From: Lachnospiraceae bacterium
GTDB taxonomy: Bacteria > Bacillota > Clostridia > Lachnospirales > Lachnospiraceae
DNA length: 14,152 nt
Reading direction: 5' to 3'
NCBI GenBank assembly: GCA_003542935.1
Contig: DPJQ01000134.1
Location: 9,856-24,007 of the forward strand
In this document: positions 1-8,118 of the stretch, piece after piece
Layout of the letters: each line of letters starts with the position of its first letter
How positions within the stretch are numbered: the first letter of the stretch is position 1
Made by a program: the position numbers and the translations under genes
Notes under the pieces: model-generated
Database searches by the model: none
The model's input: the letters and a program-made list of their open reading frames with translations, nothing else
Told to the model about the DNA's origin: nothing

Positions 1-520
1 CTAGATCCAGTTTAATCCCCTCCAAATAAGGAACCAGCACCGGCGTATTGGCCGGAAGAAAATATTCCGGATTCAGTTCTTCATATTTAAAATGTTTTCG
101 GCCGCCCTCCTGCCCTCGTTTCCAGTAAATCATCAGTTCCTGAAAAGTCAGATAGTACAGCTCGTCCCGGTGGCTGAACAAAATCAGCATAAACGCGATA
201 CCGCCCTGTCGTTCGAACTCCCCCATAAACTGCACCTGGTGCTCATGGATATTCTGCAAAGGAAAATTGTCGGTATGGCATTCTTTTGCATCAAAACAGA
301 CCGGATAGCTCTGCACCGCGCCAATATAATCTACCGTACTCTTTTGCTCAAAATAAGCCAGCGTAATATGACGGCTCTCCTTATCTATACGGATCGGTGT
401 GATCGGCGTGGGGATCTTCTGTATCAGGGCCAGCTTTTTTTCCCTGTAATGCTCGTTGGAACGGTTGACCATATCCTCCAGCGTCGATCCGCGCAGCCCG
501 CGGGAATTCCATGTGGCCAT
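1..520 (-). CDS. recU: RecU-type Holliday junction resolvase, 3' end cut by window
   Basis: RecU cleaves four-way DNA junctions in recombination and chromosome segregation in Bacillota. About 173 codons are visible before the left edge, with no stop yet. The N-terminal RGLRGSTLEDMVNRSN resembles the RGM-LE-LN--N start of RecU, and KIPTPITPIRID matches the conserved KKPTPI region. The nuclease core follows: D64 in STVDYIG, then D77-A-K79, then LQNIHEHQ and a GGIAFMLI strand. In the Bacillus enzyme the metal-binding triad is D-(12)-E-x-K; here the spacing is the same but the Glu is Asp. The ATG at 520 follows GGAGG at a good distance. It is last in the visible polycistron, 18 bases after the second signal peptidase. 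Family assignment is strong; loss of activity is not implied, since Asp is a conservative change. Confidence 0.9.
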   Translation of the reverse strand, partial: MATWNSRGLRGSTLEDMVNRSNEHYREKKLALIQKIPTPITPIRIDKESRHITLAYFEQKSTVDYIGAVQSYPVCFDAKECHTDNFPLQNIHEHQVQFMGEFERQGGIAFMLILFSHRDELYYLTFQELMIYWKRGQEGGRKHFKYEELNPEYFLPANTPVLVPYLEGIKLDL

Positions 521-538
521 CGGCTTTCCTCCAATATA

Positions 539-1087
539 TCATCGCACAAACCCGATTTTATGAAATGGAAAATATCGCAGCTCAGCTTTTCCGAGAATTT
601 CTTCCCTGGTCACAAAAGTATTCTGCCAGAAACGGGAATCCATGGAATGGTTGCGGTTATCTCCCAAGACAAAATAACTGTCCTCCGGCACCGTATAGGG
701 GCCAAAACTTCCTTCCATCGCTTCGGGTATAAAGCTGTCCTCCAATGGTTCATCCTGTCCCTCCAGATAAACTTTACCGTCCACAATATTGATTGTATCT
801 CCCGGCAGACCGATGATCCGCTTGATAAAAAGCTGACTCTCGTCATCCGGATAACGGAAAATGATAATATCATACCTCTCGGGATCCGCCCTTTTGTAAG
901 CCAGACGGTTGCCGAATATCTGATCCCCTACCATGATCGTATTCTCCATGGATTCCGAAGGAATACGCGCATTAATCAGCAAAAAATTATTGATCAGCAG
1001 TACAGCCACAACCACCACAAGGACGATACGCACATACTCCCATACCTCATGAAGCAATTTAGATTTATTATCAGTTTCTTTTGCCAT
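539..1087 (-). CDS. lepB: Signal peptidase I, second tandem copy
   Basis: Type I signal peptidase (S26 family), which removes signal peptides from exported proteins at the outer face of the membrane. It has 182 residues from the chosen start. An N-terminal membrane anchor spans about residues 19-39. The catalytic Ser is S46 in PSESM and the general-base Lys is K89 in FIKRIIGLPGD, followed by the GDNRNHSMDSRFW box near residues 142-154. An ATG 39 bases upstream (1126) is in frame. I prefer 1087 because AAGGAG sits nine bases before it, it does not overlap the upstream gene, and the resulting protein aligns end to end without gaps with its neighbour (M-K-E start, both 182 residues). By hand count the two are about 70% identical. 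It is short like Gram-positive SipS-type enzymes. It lies 26 bases after the first copy. Confidence 0.93.
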   Translation of the reverse strand: MAKETDNKSKLLHEVWEYVRIVLVVVVAVLLINNFLLINARIPSESMENTIMVGDQIFGNRLAYKRADPERYDIIIFRYPDDESQLFIKRIIGLPGDTINIVDGKVYLEGQDEPLEDSFIPEAMEGSFGPYTVPEDSYFVLGDNRNHSMDSRFWQNTFVTREEILGKAELRYFPFHKIGFVR

Positions 1088-1096
1088 AAATATGTT

Positions 1097-1102
1097 CTCC
1101 TT
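1097..1102 (-). promoter_or_regulatory. Ribosome binding site deciding the start of the second signal peptidase
   Basis: AAGGAG on the minus strand, nine bases before the ATG at 1087. The same motif with the same spacing (1672-1677) precedes the tandem paralogue, and the surrounding bases are similar (AAAAGGAGANCATAT). This favours the inner start over the in-frame ATG at 1126. Confidence 0.75.
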
Positions 1103-1113
1103 TTTCGTATTAT

Positions 1114-1662
1114 CTACCGAATCCACCCAATTTTCGTAAAAGGAAAATAGCGCAATACGGCCTTGCCCAGAATTTTGTCTTCCGCCACAAAAGTATTTTT
1201 CCAGAAACGGGAATCTTCAGAATAATTTCGATTATCTCCCAGAACAAAATAGCTGCCCTCCGGCACCGTATAGGGTCCAAAACTTCCTCGCATCACCTCC
1301 GGAATAAAGCTGTCATCCAACGGCACGGAACTGCCGTCAATATACACCTTGCCATCCACAATATTCACCGTTTCTCCCGGCAAGCCGATCACCCGCTTGA
1401 TAAAAAGCTGTTTCTCATCATCGGGAAATCGGAATATGATCACATCAAAACGTTTCGGTTTCTCCTTTCGGTAAGCCAGCCTGTTTCCGAAAATGCGGTC
1501 TCCCTTTTGAACCGTATTCACCATGGATTCTGAAGGGATATATGCGTTGATCAGCAGGAAGTTATTGACCACCAGCATAACCGCTGTCACTACCAGAACA
1601 ATGCGGGCGTACTCCCATATCTCACGCCGCAGGTTTACGTCAGTCATAATTTCCTTCAACAT
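1114..1662 (-). CDS. lepB: Signal peptidase I, first tandem copy
   Basis: A second S26-family signal peptidase I of 182 residues. It has one membrane anchor (about residues 20-38), catalytic S46 in PSESM, catalytic K89 in FIKRVIGLPGE, and GDNRNYSEDSRFW near residues 142-154. All catalytic motifs are intact, so this is a working enzyme on sequence grounds. The start at 1662 has AAGGAG nine bases upstream. An inner ATG at 1647 is possible but would break the end-to-end alignment with the second copy. The first 23 bases overlap the 3' end of the RluA-family gene in another frame, so its ribosome binding site lies inside that gene and translation is probably coupled. Differences between the copies cluster in the N-terminal cytoplasmic tail, in residues 51-70 and near residues 111-113, which may reflect substrate preference. 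Confidence 0.93.
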   Translation of the reverse strand: MLKEIMTDVNLRREIWEYARIVLVVTAVMLVVNNFLLINAYIPSESMVNTVQKGDRIFGNRLAYRKEKPKRFDVIIFRFPDDEKQLFIKRVIGLPGETVNIVDGKVYIDGSSVPLDDSFIPEVMRGSFGPYTVPEGSYFVLGDNRNYSEDSRFWKNTFVAEDKILGKAVLRYFPFTKIGWIR

Positions 1663-2620
1663 ATATATGCTCTCCTTTTAACACCTTCGCAAACTGTTTT
1701 GGCAGCGGCGCCCGGACACGGCTCTCTGAAAGATAGGAAAAAGGTTCCGGACATTTGGGGAATACCACTTCTGCCGAATGGAGCAGCTGGCAGCGCAGTC
1801 CATAAAGATTTCGGAACTCCTGATTTACATTTTTATCCCCGTATTTTGGATCGCCGACGACCGGATATCCCGCCGCCGCAATCTGGCTGCGGATCTGATG
1901 AGATTTTCCGGTAATTAACCGGACACGCACCAGTGAACAGCGCCCTCCCTGCACCACAGGCTCAAATTCCGTATCCACAAAATCTGCCCCTTGACATTCC
2001 CCGTCAGTCGGTACAGCCCTGTTACCCTGCCTGTCTTTTTTCAGATACCCCTGCAGCCGGATTGATTTTATAAAACTGCCTGCAACCAGACAGAGATAAT
2101 ATTTATCCAGCTCCCTGTCCCGCAAAAGTTTTGACAAAAACTGCAATCCCGGCTGATCTTTACCGGCCAGCACCAGACCGCTGGTATTCCGGTCCAGGCG
2201 GTTGCAGACCGACGGTTTACAGCCGCTCCCGCCAGGATCATACTGGCCCTGATCAGCCAGATAATATAAAAGCTGATCCACCAGAGATTCATCCTGTGGG
2301 GCAGCCCGCTGAGTCAGAAGACCTTCGGGTTTATTGAGCACCACAATATGTTCATCCTCATAGAGAATGTCCGGATAACGGGAAGCCGTCAGCCGCACGG
2401 TCTCCATCCAACCGTTTATTGTCTCTTCAGCCAGAAAAAGCTGTATGTGATCCTGCTCAGCCAAAATCTCCGGCCCTGAGGCCTTTTTTCCGTTCAGCTT
2501 AATATTTTTCTTGCGAAGCATCCGGTATATCAGGCTTCTTGGCGCTTTATTTAAATACTTATTTAAATATTTATCGAGACGCTGTCCTGCATCCCTGGAT
2601 GTAACTGTCAGTTCTCTCAT
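1640..2620 (-). CDS. RluA-family RNA pseudouridine synthase
   Basis: Isomerises uridine to pseudouridine in structured RNA, probably 23S rRNA. It has 326 residues. An S4 RNA-binding domain lies at about residues 13-60 (RLDKYLNKYLNKAPRSLIY, then RKKNIKLNGK). The synthase domain opens with HIVVLNKPEGLLTQ near residue 91. The catalytic Asp is D143 in NRLDRNTSGLVLAGKD, and the C-terminal GKSHQIRSQIAAAGYPVVGD motif is present. These are RluA/RluC/RluD features and the length is usual for the RluC/D subgroup. The exact target base cannot be read from the sequence. The ATG at 2620 comes one base after the stop of the upstream membrane-protein gene, and the 3' end overlaps the first signal peptidase gene by 23 bases. 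Confidence 0.93.
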   Translation of the reverse strand: MRELTVTSRDAGQRLDKYLNKYLNKAPRSLIYRMLRKKNIKLNGKKASGPEILAEQDHIQLFLAEETINGWMETVRLTASRYPDILYEDEHIVVLNKPEGLLTQRAAPQDESLVDQLLYYLADQGQYDPGGSGCKPSVCNRLDRNTSGLVLAGKDQPGLQFLSKLLRDRELDKYYLCLVAGSFIKSIRLQGYLKKDRQGNRAVPTDGECQGADFVDTEFEPVVQGGRCSLVRVRLITGKSHQIRSQIAAAGYPVVGDPKYGDKNVNQEFRNLYGLRCQLLHSAEVVFPKCPEPFSYLSESRVRAPLPKQFAKVLKGEHIYVEGNYD

Positions 2621-2621
2621 A

Positions 2622-3236
2622 TTACAAAGCCAGCCTCAACAGAACATGGCGCACCATCTGATTGCGATCGTAATCGGGATAGCGGGGATCCGGCGTGAAG
2701 GACAGCCCGCTCTCCAGACTACTTTTATTTTTATTCAGGGAATCCAGCCGCTCTAAAAACGGGCGGATATCCTTGAAAATTTTTACGGTCTGCTTATAGC
2801 CGTTTTGAGCCAGCAGCTTGTGGATATGCTCTTCCAATATCTCCGGTGGATTTTTCAGCCGGTCAGAGTATCCGATCACATAAGTACCGCATACCGCTGC
2901 CGCACAAATAAATTCGCTGTTGTCATAAGAAGTAATATACAGTTCATAACTCATGAGCAGATCTCCGGCATGTTGTCTGATCTGTCCGTAATCACCGTCA
3001 TCCATCGGTTTTACGATACACACCATGATCAGCCCCACCAGAGATTTGCAGGCGGGCAGACAGCCCACCACTGCCACCACGGTGAGTAGGTTTTTCGTGG
3101 TATGAGTAGTCAGATAACCGGCCAGAAAAAGCGCCAGGGGCAGGGCAAACAGGCCTAAAGTGATAAAAAATCGCTTTCTGCGCTCACGGGAAATATAGCC
3201 GTAATAACCTTTCTTTTCTTTTACCGTCTGTTTCAT
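2622..3236 (-). CDS. Unrecognised two-helix membrane protein
   Basis: A 204-residue protein I do not recognise. A basic N-terminus (residues 1-22, rich in Lys/Arg) precedes two hydrophobic segments at about 23-42 and 49-75. A soluble C-terminal part of about 125 residues follows, with a strand-like section around YELYITSYDNSEFICAAAV and a helical section with EEHIHKLLAQNGYKQTVKIF. No catalytic motif is evident. An upstream ATG at 3326 would make it 234 residues but would overlap ygiQ by 94 bases. I chose 3236 because that ATG forms an ATGA overlap with the ygiQ stop and has GAGGAGG five bases before it. The stop is one base from the next ATG. Position between ygiQ and a pseudouridine synthase suggests co-expression, not a known role. 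Confidence 0.8.
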   Translation of the reverse strand: MKQTVKEKKGYYGYISRERRKRFFITLGLFALPLALFLAGYLTTHTTKNLLTVVAVVGCLPACKSLVGLIMVCIVKPMDDGDYGQIRQHAGDLLMSYELYITSYDNSEFICAAAVCGTYVIGYSDRLKNPPEILEEHIHKLLAQNGYKQTVKIFKDIRPFLERLDSLNKNKSSLESGLSFTPDPRYPDYDRNQMVRHVLLRLAL

Positions 3237-5098
3237 CCATGCCTCCTCTGCCCTTTGTCCCTCTGTTCGGCCTGGCAGGGGGTCTTCCCCTGCTTTCTTT
3301 TTATTTTCCTCGGCGGTATCAGGCACTTTTCTCCAAATCCGATCAGATCCTGTCTGCCCGCCCGCACCAGAGCTTCCCGGACAAGATCATAATTTTCCGG
3401 CCTGCGATACTGCAGCAACGCCCGCTGCATAGCCTTTTCCCGGCAGTCGTTCGGTACATAGACCGGCTCCATAGTAAAGAGATTTATTCCTGTGTAATAC
3501 ATACAGGTAGAGACCGTCGACGGTGTGGGGTAAAAATCCTGCACCTGCTCCGGCGTGAATCCCATATCCCGCACATATTCGGCCAGCTCTACTGCCTCGC
3601 CGAGTCCGCATCCCGGATGGGAAGATATAAAATAGGGCACGGCATACTGTTCCTTGCCACACTGTTTCGTGATTTTCTGAAATTCCCGCAGAAATTCCAA
3701 ATATACACTGTGTCGGGGTTTCCCCATACAGGCCAGCACCGCATCCGACACATGCTCCGGCGCAACCCGCAGCTGGCCGCTGACGTGATCCCGCACCAGT
3801 TCACGGAAAAAACTTTTGTCCCGATCCGCCAAAAGATAATCAAACCGGATACCCGAACGGACAAACACCCGCTTAACTCCGGGGACAGCTTTTAATTCCC
3901 TGAGAAGTTTTAGATAATCCCTGTGGTCTGTTCGGAGATTTTTACAGGGTTCAGGAAAAAGACACTGCTTTTTCGGGCAGACACCCTTTGTCCGCTGTTT
4001 TTCACAGGAAGGATGGCGAAAGTCCGCCGTGGGACCTCCCACATCATGGATATTTCCGCGAAACTCCTTTTCTTTAGTAAACTGTACGGCTTCCCGCAGC
4101 AGGGAGTCATGGCTCCGGATCTGCACGGTGCGGCCCTGATGATACGTCAGTGCACAAAAATTACATCCGCCAAAGCACCCGCGGTTGCTGGTCAGGCTAT
4201 AACGAATCTCCTGAAACGCCGGTATACCGCCGGCTCCGTCATAAGATGGATGCCAGGCCCTCATGTAAGGCAGATCATAGACATCATCCATCTCCTGTGT
4301 GGTCAGCGGCATGGATGGCGGATTGACCACCACGTATCCCCGGCTGCCATAATCCTCCACCAACACGCGGCCGTTTATGGCATCCGTATTTTCATGCTGG
4401 ATGCGAAAACTCTCTGCGTAACGCTGACGGTCCGATTGGATTTCTTCAAAACCGGGAAGCAATACCGGATCAGGTATATGCTCCAGTGTTTTTGTGCGAT
4501 ACACCGTGCCGCGGATAAAGGTCAGGTCCGACACCGCCAGACCGCTGTCCAGCGCCTCGGCAATCTCCACGACGGAGCGCTCCCCCATACCATAGGAAAT
4601 CAGATCGGCACCGGCATCCAAAAGCACCGACCGGCGCACCTGATCTGACCAGTAATCATAATGGCCCAACCGACGAAGACTCGCCTCGATGCCCCCCAGT
4701 ATGACCGGTGTGTGTTTATACGTCCGACGGATCAAATTACCGTAGACTGTGACGGCCCGGTCGGGCCTCAGTCCGGTTCGGCCGCCCGGTGAGTAGGCAT
4801 CTGTCCTCCTCCGTTTTTTTGACACTGTGTAGTGATTGACCATCGAATCCATGTTTCCCGCAGACACAAGAAAAGCTAACCGGGGTTCTCCGAACACCTG
4901 TATGCTGGCCGGATCCCGCCAGTCCGGCTGAGCGATCATTCCCACCGAATAACCGTGGGCTTCCAGTACCCTGCTGATAATCGCATAGCCGAAGGAACTG
5001 TGATCTACATAAGCGTCCCCGATGATATAAACAAAATCCACTTGTTTCCATCCGCGTTCCCGCATTTCCCGGCGGGAAACAGGTAAAAACTGTGCCAT
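3233..5098 (-). CDS. ygiQ: YgiQ-family (UPF0313) radical SAM protein
   Basis: A 621-residue protein of the YgiQ family: a cobalamin-binding-like N-terminal domain, then a radical SAM core. The [4Fe-4S] motif is C308-x3-C312-x2-C315 in RGCFGGCNFCALTYHQGR. An HDVGGPTADFR motif and a second cysteine set (CEKQRTKGVCPKKQCLFPEPC) follow, both characteristic of this family. The C-terminus is a lysine/arginine-rich tail (KIKRKQGK and beyond) as in relatives. The biochemical reaction is not established for the family, so no substrate is claimed. The ATG at 5098 has AGGAG upstream with a spacer of about ten bases. It lies 19 bases after the RsuA-like gene and overlaps the next gene by four bases (ATGA). 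Confidence 0.93.
   Translation of the reverse strand: MAQFLPVSRREMRERGWKQVDFVYIIGDAYVDHSSFGYAIISRVLEAHGYSVGMIAQPDWRDPASIQVFGEPRLAFLVSAGNMDSMVNHYTVSKKRRRTDAYSPGGRTGLRPDRAVTVYGNLIRRTYKHTPVILGGIEASLRRLGHYDYWSDQVRRSVLLDAGADLISYGMGERSVVEIAEALDSGLAVSDLTFIRGTVYRTKTLEHIPDPVLLPGFEEIQSDRQRYAESFRIQHENTDAINGRVLVEDYGSRGYVVVNPPSMPLTTQEMDDVYDLPYMRAWHPSYDGAGGIPAFQEIRYSLTSNRGCFGGCNFCALTYHQGRTVQIRSHDSLLREAVQFTKEKEFRGNIHDVGGPTADFRHPSCEKQRTKGVCPKKQCLFPEPCKNLRTDHRDYLKLLRELKAVPGVKRVFVRSGIRFDYLLADRDKSFFRELVRDHVSGQLRVAPEHVSDAVLACMGKPRHSVYLEFLREFQKITKQCGKEQYAVPYFISSHPGCGLGEAVELAEYVRDMGFTPEQVQDFYPTPSTVSTCMYYTGINLFTMEPVYVPNDCREKAMQRALLQYRRPENYDLVREALVRAGRQDLIGFGEKCLIPPRKIKRKQGKTPCQAEQRDKGQRRHG
3242..3248 (-). promoter_or_regulatory. 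Ribosome binding site deciding the start of the membrane protein
   Basis: GAGGAGG on the minus strand, inside the last codons of ygiQ, five bases before the ATG at 3236. It supports a coupled ATGA start over the longer reading frame from 3326. Confidence 0.7.
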
Positions 5099-5117
5099 AG
5101 GCCCTGTCTCCTCATTC

Positions 5118-5852
5118 TCAATGGTGCTCCAGACTTTTCAGTTCTGCAAGCTCCGTCCCGGTGAGACGGCGGCTCTCCCCTTCCTCAAGGGTATCGTCCA
5201 GCAGAAGGGGGCCCATGGACAGCCGTTTCAGCCCCACGACCTGCCGCCCCCGCGCCGCAAACATGCGTTTGATCTGATGATAACGCCCCTCATGAATCCG
5301 CACCAGCACTTCCTCCGGCCGCGACGCATCCGGTATCTCCAGCATCGCAGGCAGCGTGGGCGTATCGTCTCCGATATCAATCCCCTCACGGAAAGCCGTC
5401 TGATCAGCGCTTTCCACCGCTCCGTCCAGCTGTACCCGGTAAACTTTTTCCACATGGCGGCCGGGAGCCAGCAGGCAATGGGCCAGGGCTCCGTCATTGG
5501 TGACCAGTAAAAGCCCCGTCGTATTCCTGTCCAGCCTGCCCACCGGAAACAGATCCTTCCTGGTTTTACTATCGATCAGATCCAACACTGTTAAACTGCG
5601 GGGATCACGGCTGGCCGATACGACCCCTGCAGGTTTATTCAGCATAAAGTATTCATAATCATAGTAGGTCAGGTTCCTGCCGTCCAGACAGATCTGATCC
5701 GCTTCCGTATCTACTTTGGTTTCCGGCCGATTCCAAACCGTACCGTTTACCTGTACCCGTCCTTTTTTTATCAGCAATTTTACTCCAGACCGGCTCTCAA
5801 TCCCGAGATCCGCCAGATATTTATCCAAACGTATCCGCATGGGCCATTCCAT
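5118..5852 (-). CDS. rsuA: RsuA-family rRNA pseudouridine synthase
   Basis: Pseudouridine synthase of the RsuA/RluB/RluE/RluF family, which modifies rRNA; RsuA itself acts on 16S position 516 (E. coli numbering). It has 244 residues from the first ATG. An S4 domain spans about residues 7-54 (RIRLDKYLADLGIESRSGVK, then KKGRVQVNG). The synthase core has YFMLNKPAGVVSASRD near residue 68, and the catalytic Asp is D108 in VGRLDRNTTGLLLVTNDG. EGRYHQIKRMFAARG is the conserved C-terminal RNA-contact motif. Start choice is uncertain: the ATG at 5852 has poor ribosome binding spacing, and the inner ATG at 5840 (MRIRLDKYL) matches the usual family N-terminus better. 16S versus 23S specificity is inferred only. 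It sits 18 bases after the RsmF-like gene. Confidence 0.92.
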   Translation of the reverse strand: MEWPMRIRLDKYLADLGIESRSGVKLLIKKGRVQVNGTVWNRPETKVDTEADQICLDGRNLTYYDYEYFMLNKPAGVVSASRDPRSLTVLDLIDSKTRKDLFPVGRLDRNTTGLLLVTNDGALAHCLLAPGRHVEKVYRVQLDGAVESADQTAFREGIDIGDDTPTLPAMLEIPDASRPEEVLVRIHEGRYHQIKRMFAARGRQVVGLKRLSMGPLLLDDTLEEGESRRLTGTELAELKSLEHH

Positions 5853-5870
5853 CCCCCGTCATACCTGTTC

Positions 5871-7259
5871 TCACAGCATTCGCCAGCCGGCGTCATACTT
5901 ATTTTTCAACATTCCATTATGCATTTTTCCCCATCCCAGCGGAAATCCACCGGCACAGACCAGCATCCATCCGGAAGTACAGGAAGTTTTAACCGGCGCA
6001 ACGGTCTCTCCTTTCAGATAACGAATCACCCGTCCGTCCTCCGGGGCAAAATTCAACACATGCGGATATTCCTCTGCCCGCAGAGCCAAAGCCAGGGCCT
6101 GGGAGGGTTCAAACCGATTCTTTTTCATTTCACCGAACAGCAGGCCTGTCCGCAGAAAACGCAGCCTGACGGATCCCATCTGCCCATCAGACAGATAGTA
6201 TACGCGATTTTCCTGCAGACGCCACTGCCCCTGGCCGGTCAGAAAAGACGGTTTCTGCAGAGCCGCCAGAAAATCAGCGGCCGCCCCGGGAAGTATACCT
6301 GTGCTGTCTCCTCTTTCCCCCGTAAACTGCGGTCTATGGCCTGTACCATCACCCGAATCTTTCGGAGATTTTCGCAAAAGCGCCGCAAAATGTCCTTCTC
6401 CCTCCATACGGTGGGGAAAAATTCTCACAGCATGATGGCAAGCCCCAATACCATGAGAAAATCCCTCGTACCATCTTGTGGGAATCAATTCAAAATCGCT
6501 GCGGTTCTCCAACAGCCATTCCACCGTCCCCTCATTTTCCACAGGCGAAAACGTACACGTGGAATACAGCATGCAGCCGCCGGGTCTCAACATATCGGCG
6601 GCCTGTAAAATCAATTCCTTTTGAATGGCACTGTAATAAGAAGGCCCCCTCTCTTTCCAGTCCTCTGCCATGTCCGGCCTTCGCCGAAACATACCTTCAC
6701 CGGAACAGGGAGCATCCACCAGGATCTTGTCAAAATAGCCTGGAAACCGGGTCAACAGTTTTTCGGGCTTCTCGCTGCACACCGCCATATTTGCAATACC
6801 GAAACGTTCCAGGTTGCGCAACAGCCCTTTAGCCCTGGAAGCGCTGACATCGTTGGCCAGCAAAAATCCCCTCCCCATCAACTTTGCGGCGAGTTCCGTC
6901 GCCTTACCGCCGGGAGCCGCGCAGAGATCGAGCACCCGATCCCCCGGCTCCACGGGAAGCAGGCTGGCCGGCGTCATGGCGCTGGGCTCCTGGATATAAT
7001 ACAGTCCGCCGTAATACCAGGGATGATGGCTGGCCTGCCCATCCGCATCACAGAAAAAACCATTGTCAACCCACGGCACAGATCTCACGGAAAAGGGCAC
7101 TCTGTTTGAAAAATCATCCGGGTTAATCTTCGTCTGATTTACCCGCAAACCGGCATGGAACGGATGATCATAGGACGCCAGAAAAGCCGGGTACTCTTTC
7201 GCCCCCAGCAATTTCTGCATCATATGTAAAAAATCCTCCGGTAATCGTGTCAACGTCAC
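5871..7259 (-). CDS. rsmF: RsmF/RsmB-family rRNA (cytosine-C5)-methyltransferase
   Basis: SAM-dependent m5C RNA methyltransferase of the NOL1/NOP2/sun family. The closest match is RsmF (YebU), which methylates C1407 of 16S rRNA in E. coli. It has 462 residues. The SAM-binding CAAPGGK is at 113-119. The two conserved cysteines are C185 in VDAPCSGEGMF and the nucleophile C235 in YSTCTFSPVENE. GGLYYIQEPSAM precedes the Rossmann core as usual. About 180 residues after the core form a C-terminal PUA-like extension typical of RsmF rather than RsmB; RsmB would carry an N-terminal NusB domain, absent here. The start is GTG at 7259, overlapping the relQ stop as GTGA, with GGAGG four bases before it. 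Exact target base is inferred from family. Confidence 0.92.
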   Translation of the reverse strand: MTLTRLPEDFLHMMQKLLGAKEYPAFLASYDHPFHAGLRVNQTKINPDDFSNRVPFSVRSVPWVDNGFFCDADGQASHHPWYYGGLYYIQEPSAMTPASLLPVEPGDRVLDLCAAPGGKATELAAKLMGRGFLLANDVSASRAKGLLRNLERFGIANMAVCSEKPEKLLTRFPGYFDKILVDAPCSGEGMFRRRPDMAEDWKERGPSYYSAIQKELILQAADMLRPGGCMLYSTCTFSPVENEGTVEWLLENRSDFELIPTRWYEGFSHGIGACHHAVRIFPHRMEGEGHFAALLRKSPKDSGDGTGHRPQFTGERGDSTGILPGAAADFLAALQKPSFLTGQGQWRLQENRVYYLSDGQMGSVRLRFLRTGLLFGEMKKNRFEPSQALALALRAEEYPHVLNFAPEDGRVIRYLKGETVAPVKTSCTSGWMLVCAGGFPLGWGKMHNGMLKNKYDAGWRML

Positions 7260-8077
7260 TGTTCCTCCAGATCCACCGTTACGGCCTGCGCCCGATACCC
7301 CTCGGAAATGATATCCAGCTGGCGATGGAACTGCTTCAATTTTGTAATATCATGCATTTGATAGATCCGATAAAATTCATCCTGAATCTTATTGACTTCA
7401 CGCTTATTAGAAATACGGTACAGATTCTCAATATTGTTCAGAATATCCTCTACCAGCTTAAGCTGGGAAATGGACGAATTCTGAGCATCCATGATTTCGC
7501 TTCGCACCGATGACATTTCCTTGTCCAATGCCAGTATGGCATTGGCAGCATTGCTAAGCCGCTCCCGAATATGTTCCGGTATGTTAGCCTTATATTTATA
7601 CTGAAGGGAATGTTCGATGGTCGCCCAGAAATCCATAGCCAGGGTGCGAATCTGAATTTCTGCCCGGAGGGGCTTCGGCCCCTGCAATGTCTCAACCTGG
7701 TAGTTAACAATCATATGGTAACTCCGGTAGCCGCTGGGCTTTGTATTATGAATATAATCCTTCTCCCTGATGACTTCCATGTCGGAACGTTTGCGTACCA
7801 GCTCCACCACCTTCTCTATATCCTCCACAAACTGACAGGTGATGCGGATTCCTGCGATATCGTCAATTTCCTCTTCCATCCGGTCCAATGTGATTTTTTT
7901 CTTTTGCAGTTTATCCAGAATACTGGGCACGGCCTTGACCCGGCCGCTTACATGCTCAATCGGCGAATACAGACCCTTCTCCCTGTGTTCCCGGATTACG
8001 TGATTGAATTTCGTAGTTAACTCCCTGACAGCCAGTTCATAAGGACTTAAAATCTGTCTCCAAAGCTGTATCTCCAT
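7256..8077 (-). CDS. relQ: Small alarmone synthetase, RelQ/YjbM-like GTP pyrophosphokinase
   Basis: Transfers pyrophosphate from ATP to GTP/GDP to make (p)ppGpp. It has a RelA/SpoT synthetase domain only; no HD hydrolase or TGS domain is present. It has 273 residues. Diagnostic motifs in order are YSPIEHVSGRVKAVPSI (37-53), DDIAGIRITCQF (72-83) with the predicted Mg ligand D73, the G-loop KPSGYRSYH (113-121), and AEIQIRTLAMDFWATIEHSL (139-158) with E140. These match Bacillus SasB/YjbM closely. The protein is about 60 residues longer than Bacillus YjbM (211 residues), with an extra helical C-terminus. The ATG at 8077 follows GGGG by eight bases. It is the first gene after the promoter at 8119-8147 and probably leads the nine-gene operon. 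Confidence 0.94.
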   Translation of the reverse strand: MEIQLWRQILSPYELAVRELTTKFNHVIREHREKGLYSPIEHVSGRVKAVPSILDKLQKKKITLDRMEEEIDDIAGIRITCQFVEDIEKVVELVRKRSDMEVIREKDYIHNTKPSGYRSYHMIVNYQVETLQGPKPLRAEIQIRTLAMDFWATIEHSLQYKYKANIPEHIRERLSNAANAILALDKEMSSVRSEIMDAQNSSISQLKLVEDILNNIENLYRISNKREVNKIQDEFYRIYQMHDITKLKQFHRQLDIISEGYRAQAVTVDLEEQ

Positions 8078-8118
8078 CCATATACCCCTTATACGAACCT
8101 GATTTAGCAGTCTGACTT

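Noticed and set aside
92..1150. Long plus-strand open frame of 352 codons across recU and the second signal peptidase
   Set aside because: It lies antisense to two genes with clear family motifs and good ribosome binding sites; its protein has no recognisable pattern and spans two real genes.
3237..3326. Longer N-terminus for the two-helix membrane protein (start at 3326)
   Set aside because: It would overlap ygiQ by 94 bases, and the ATG at 3236 has a strong ribosome binding site and an ATGA junction. The extra residues are low-complexity Lys/Glu/Gly, a shadow of the YgiQ tail.
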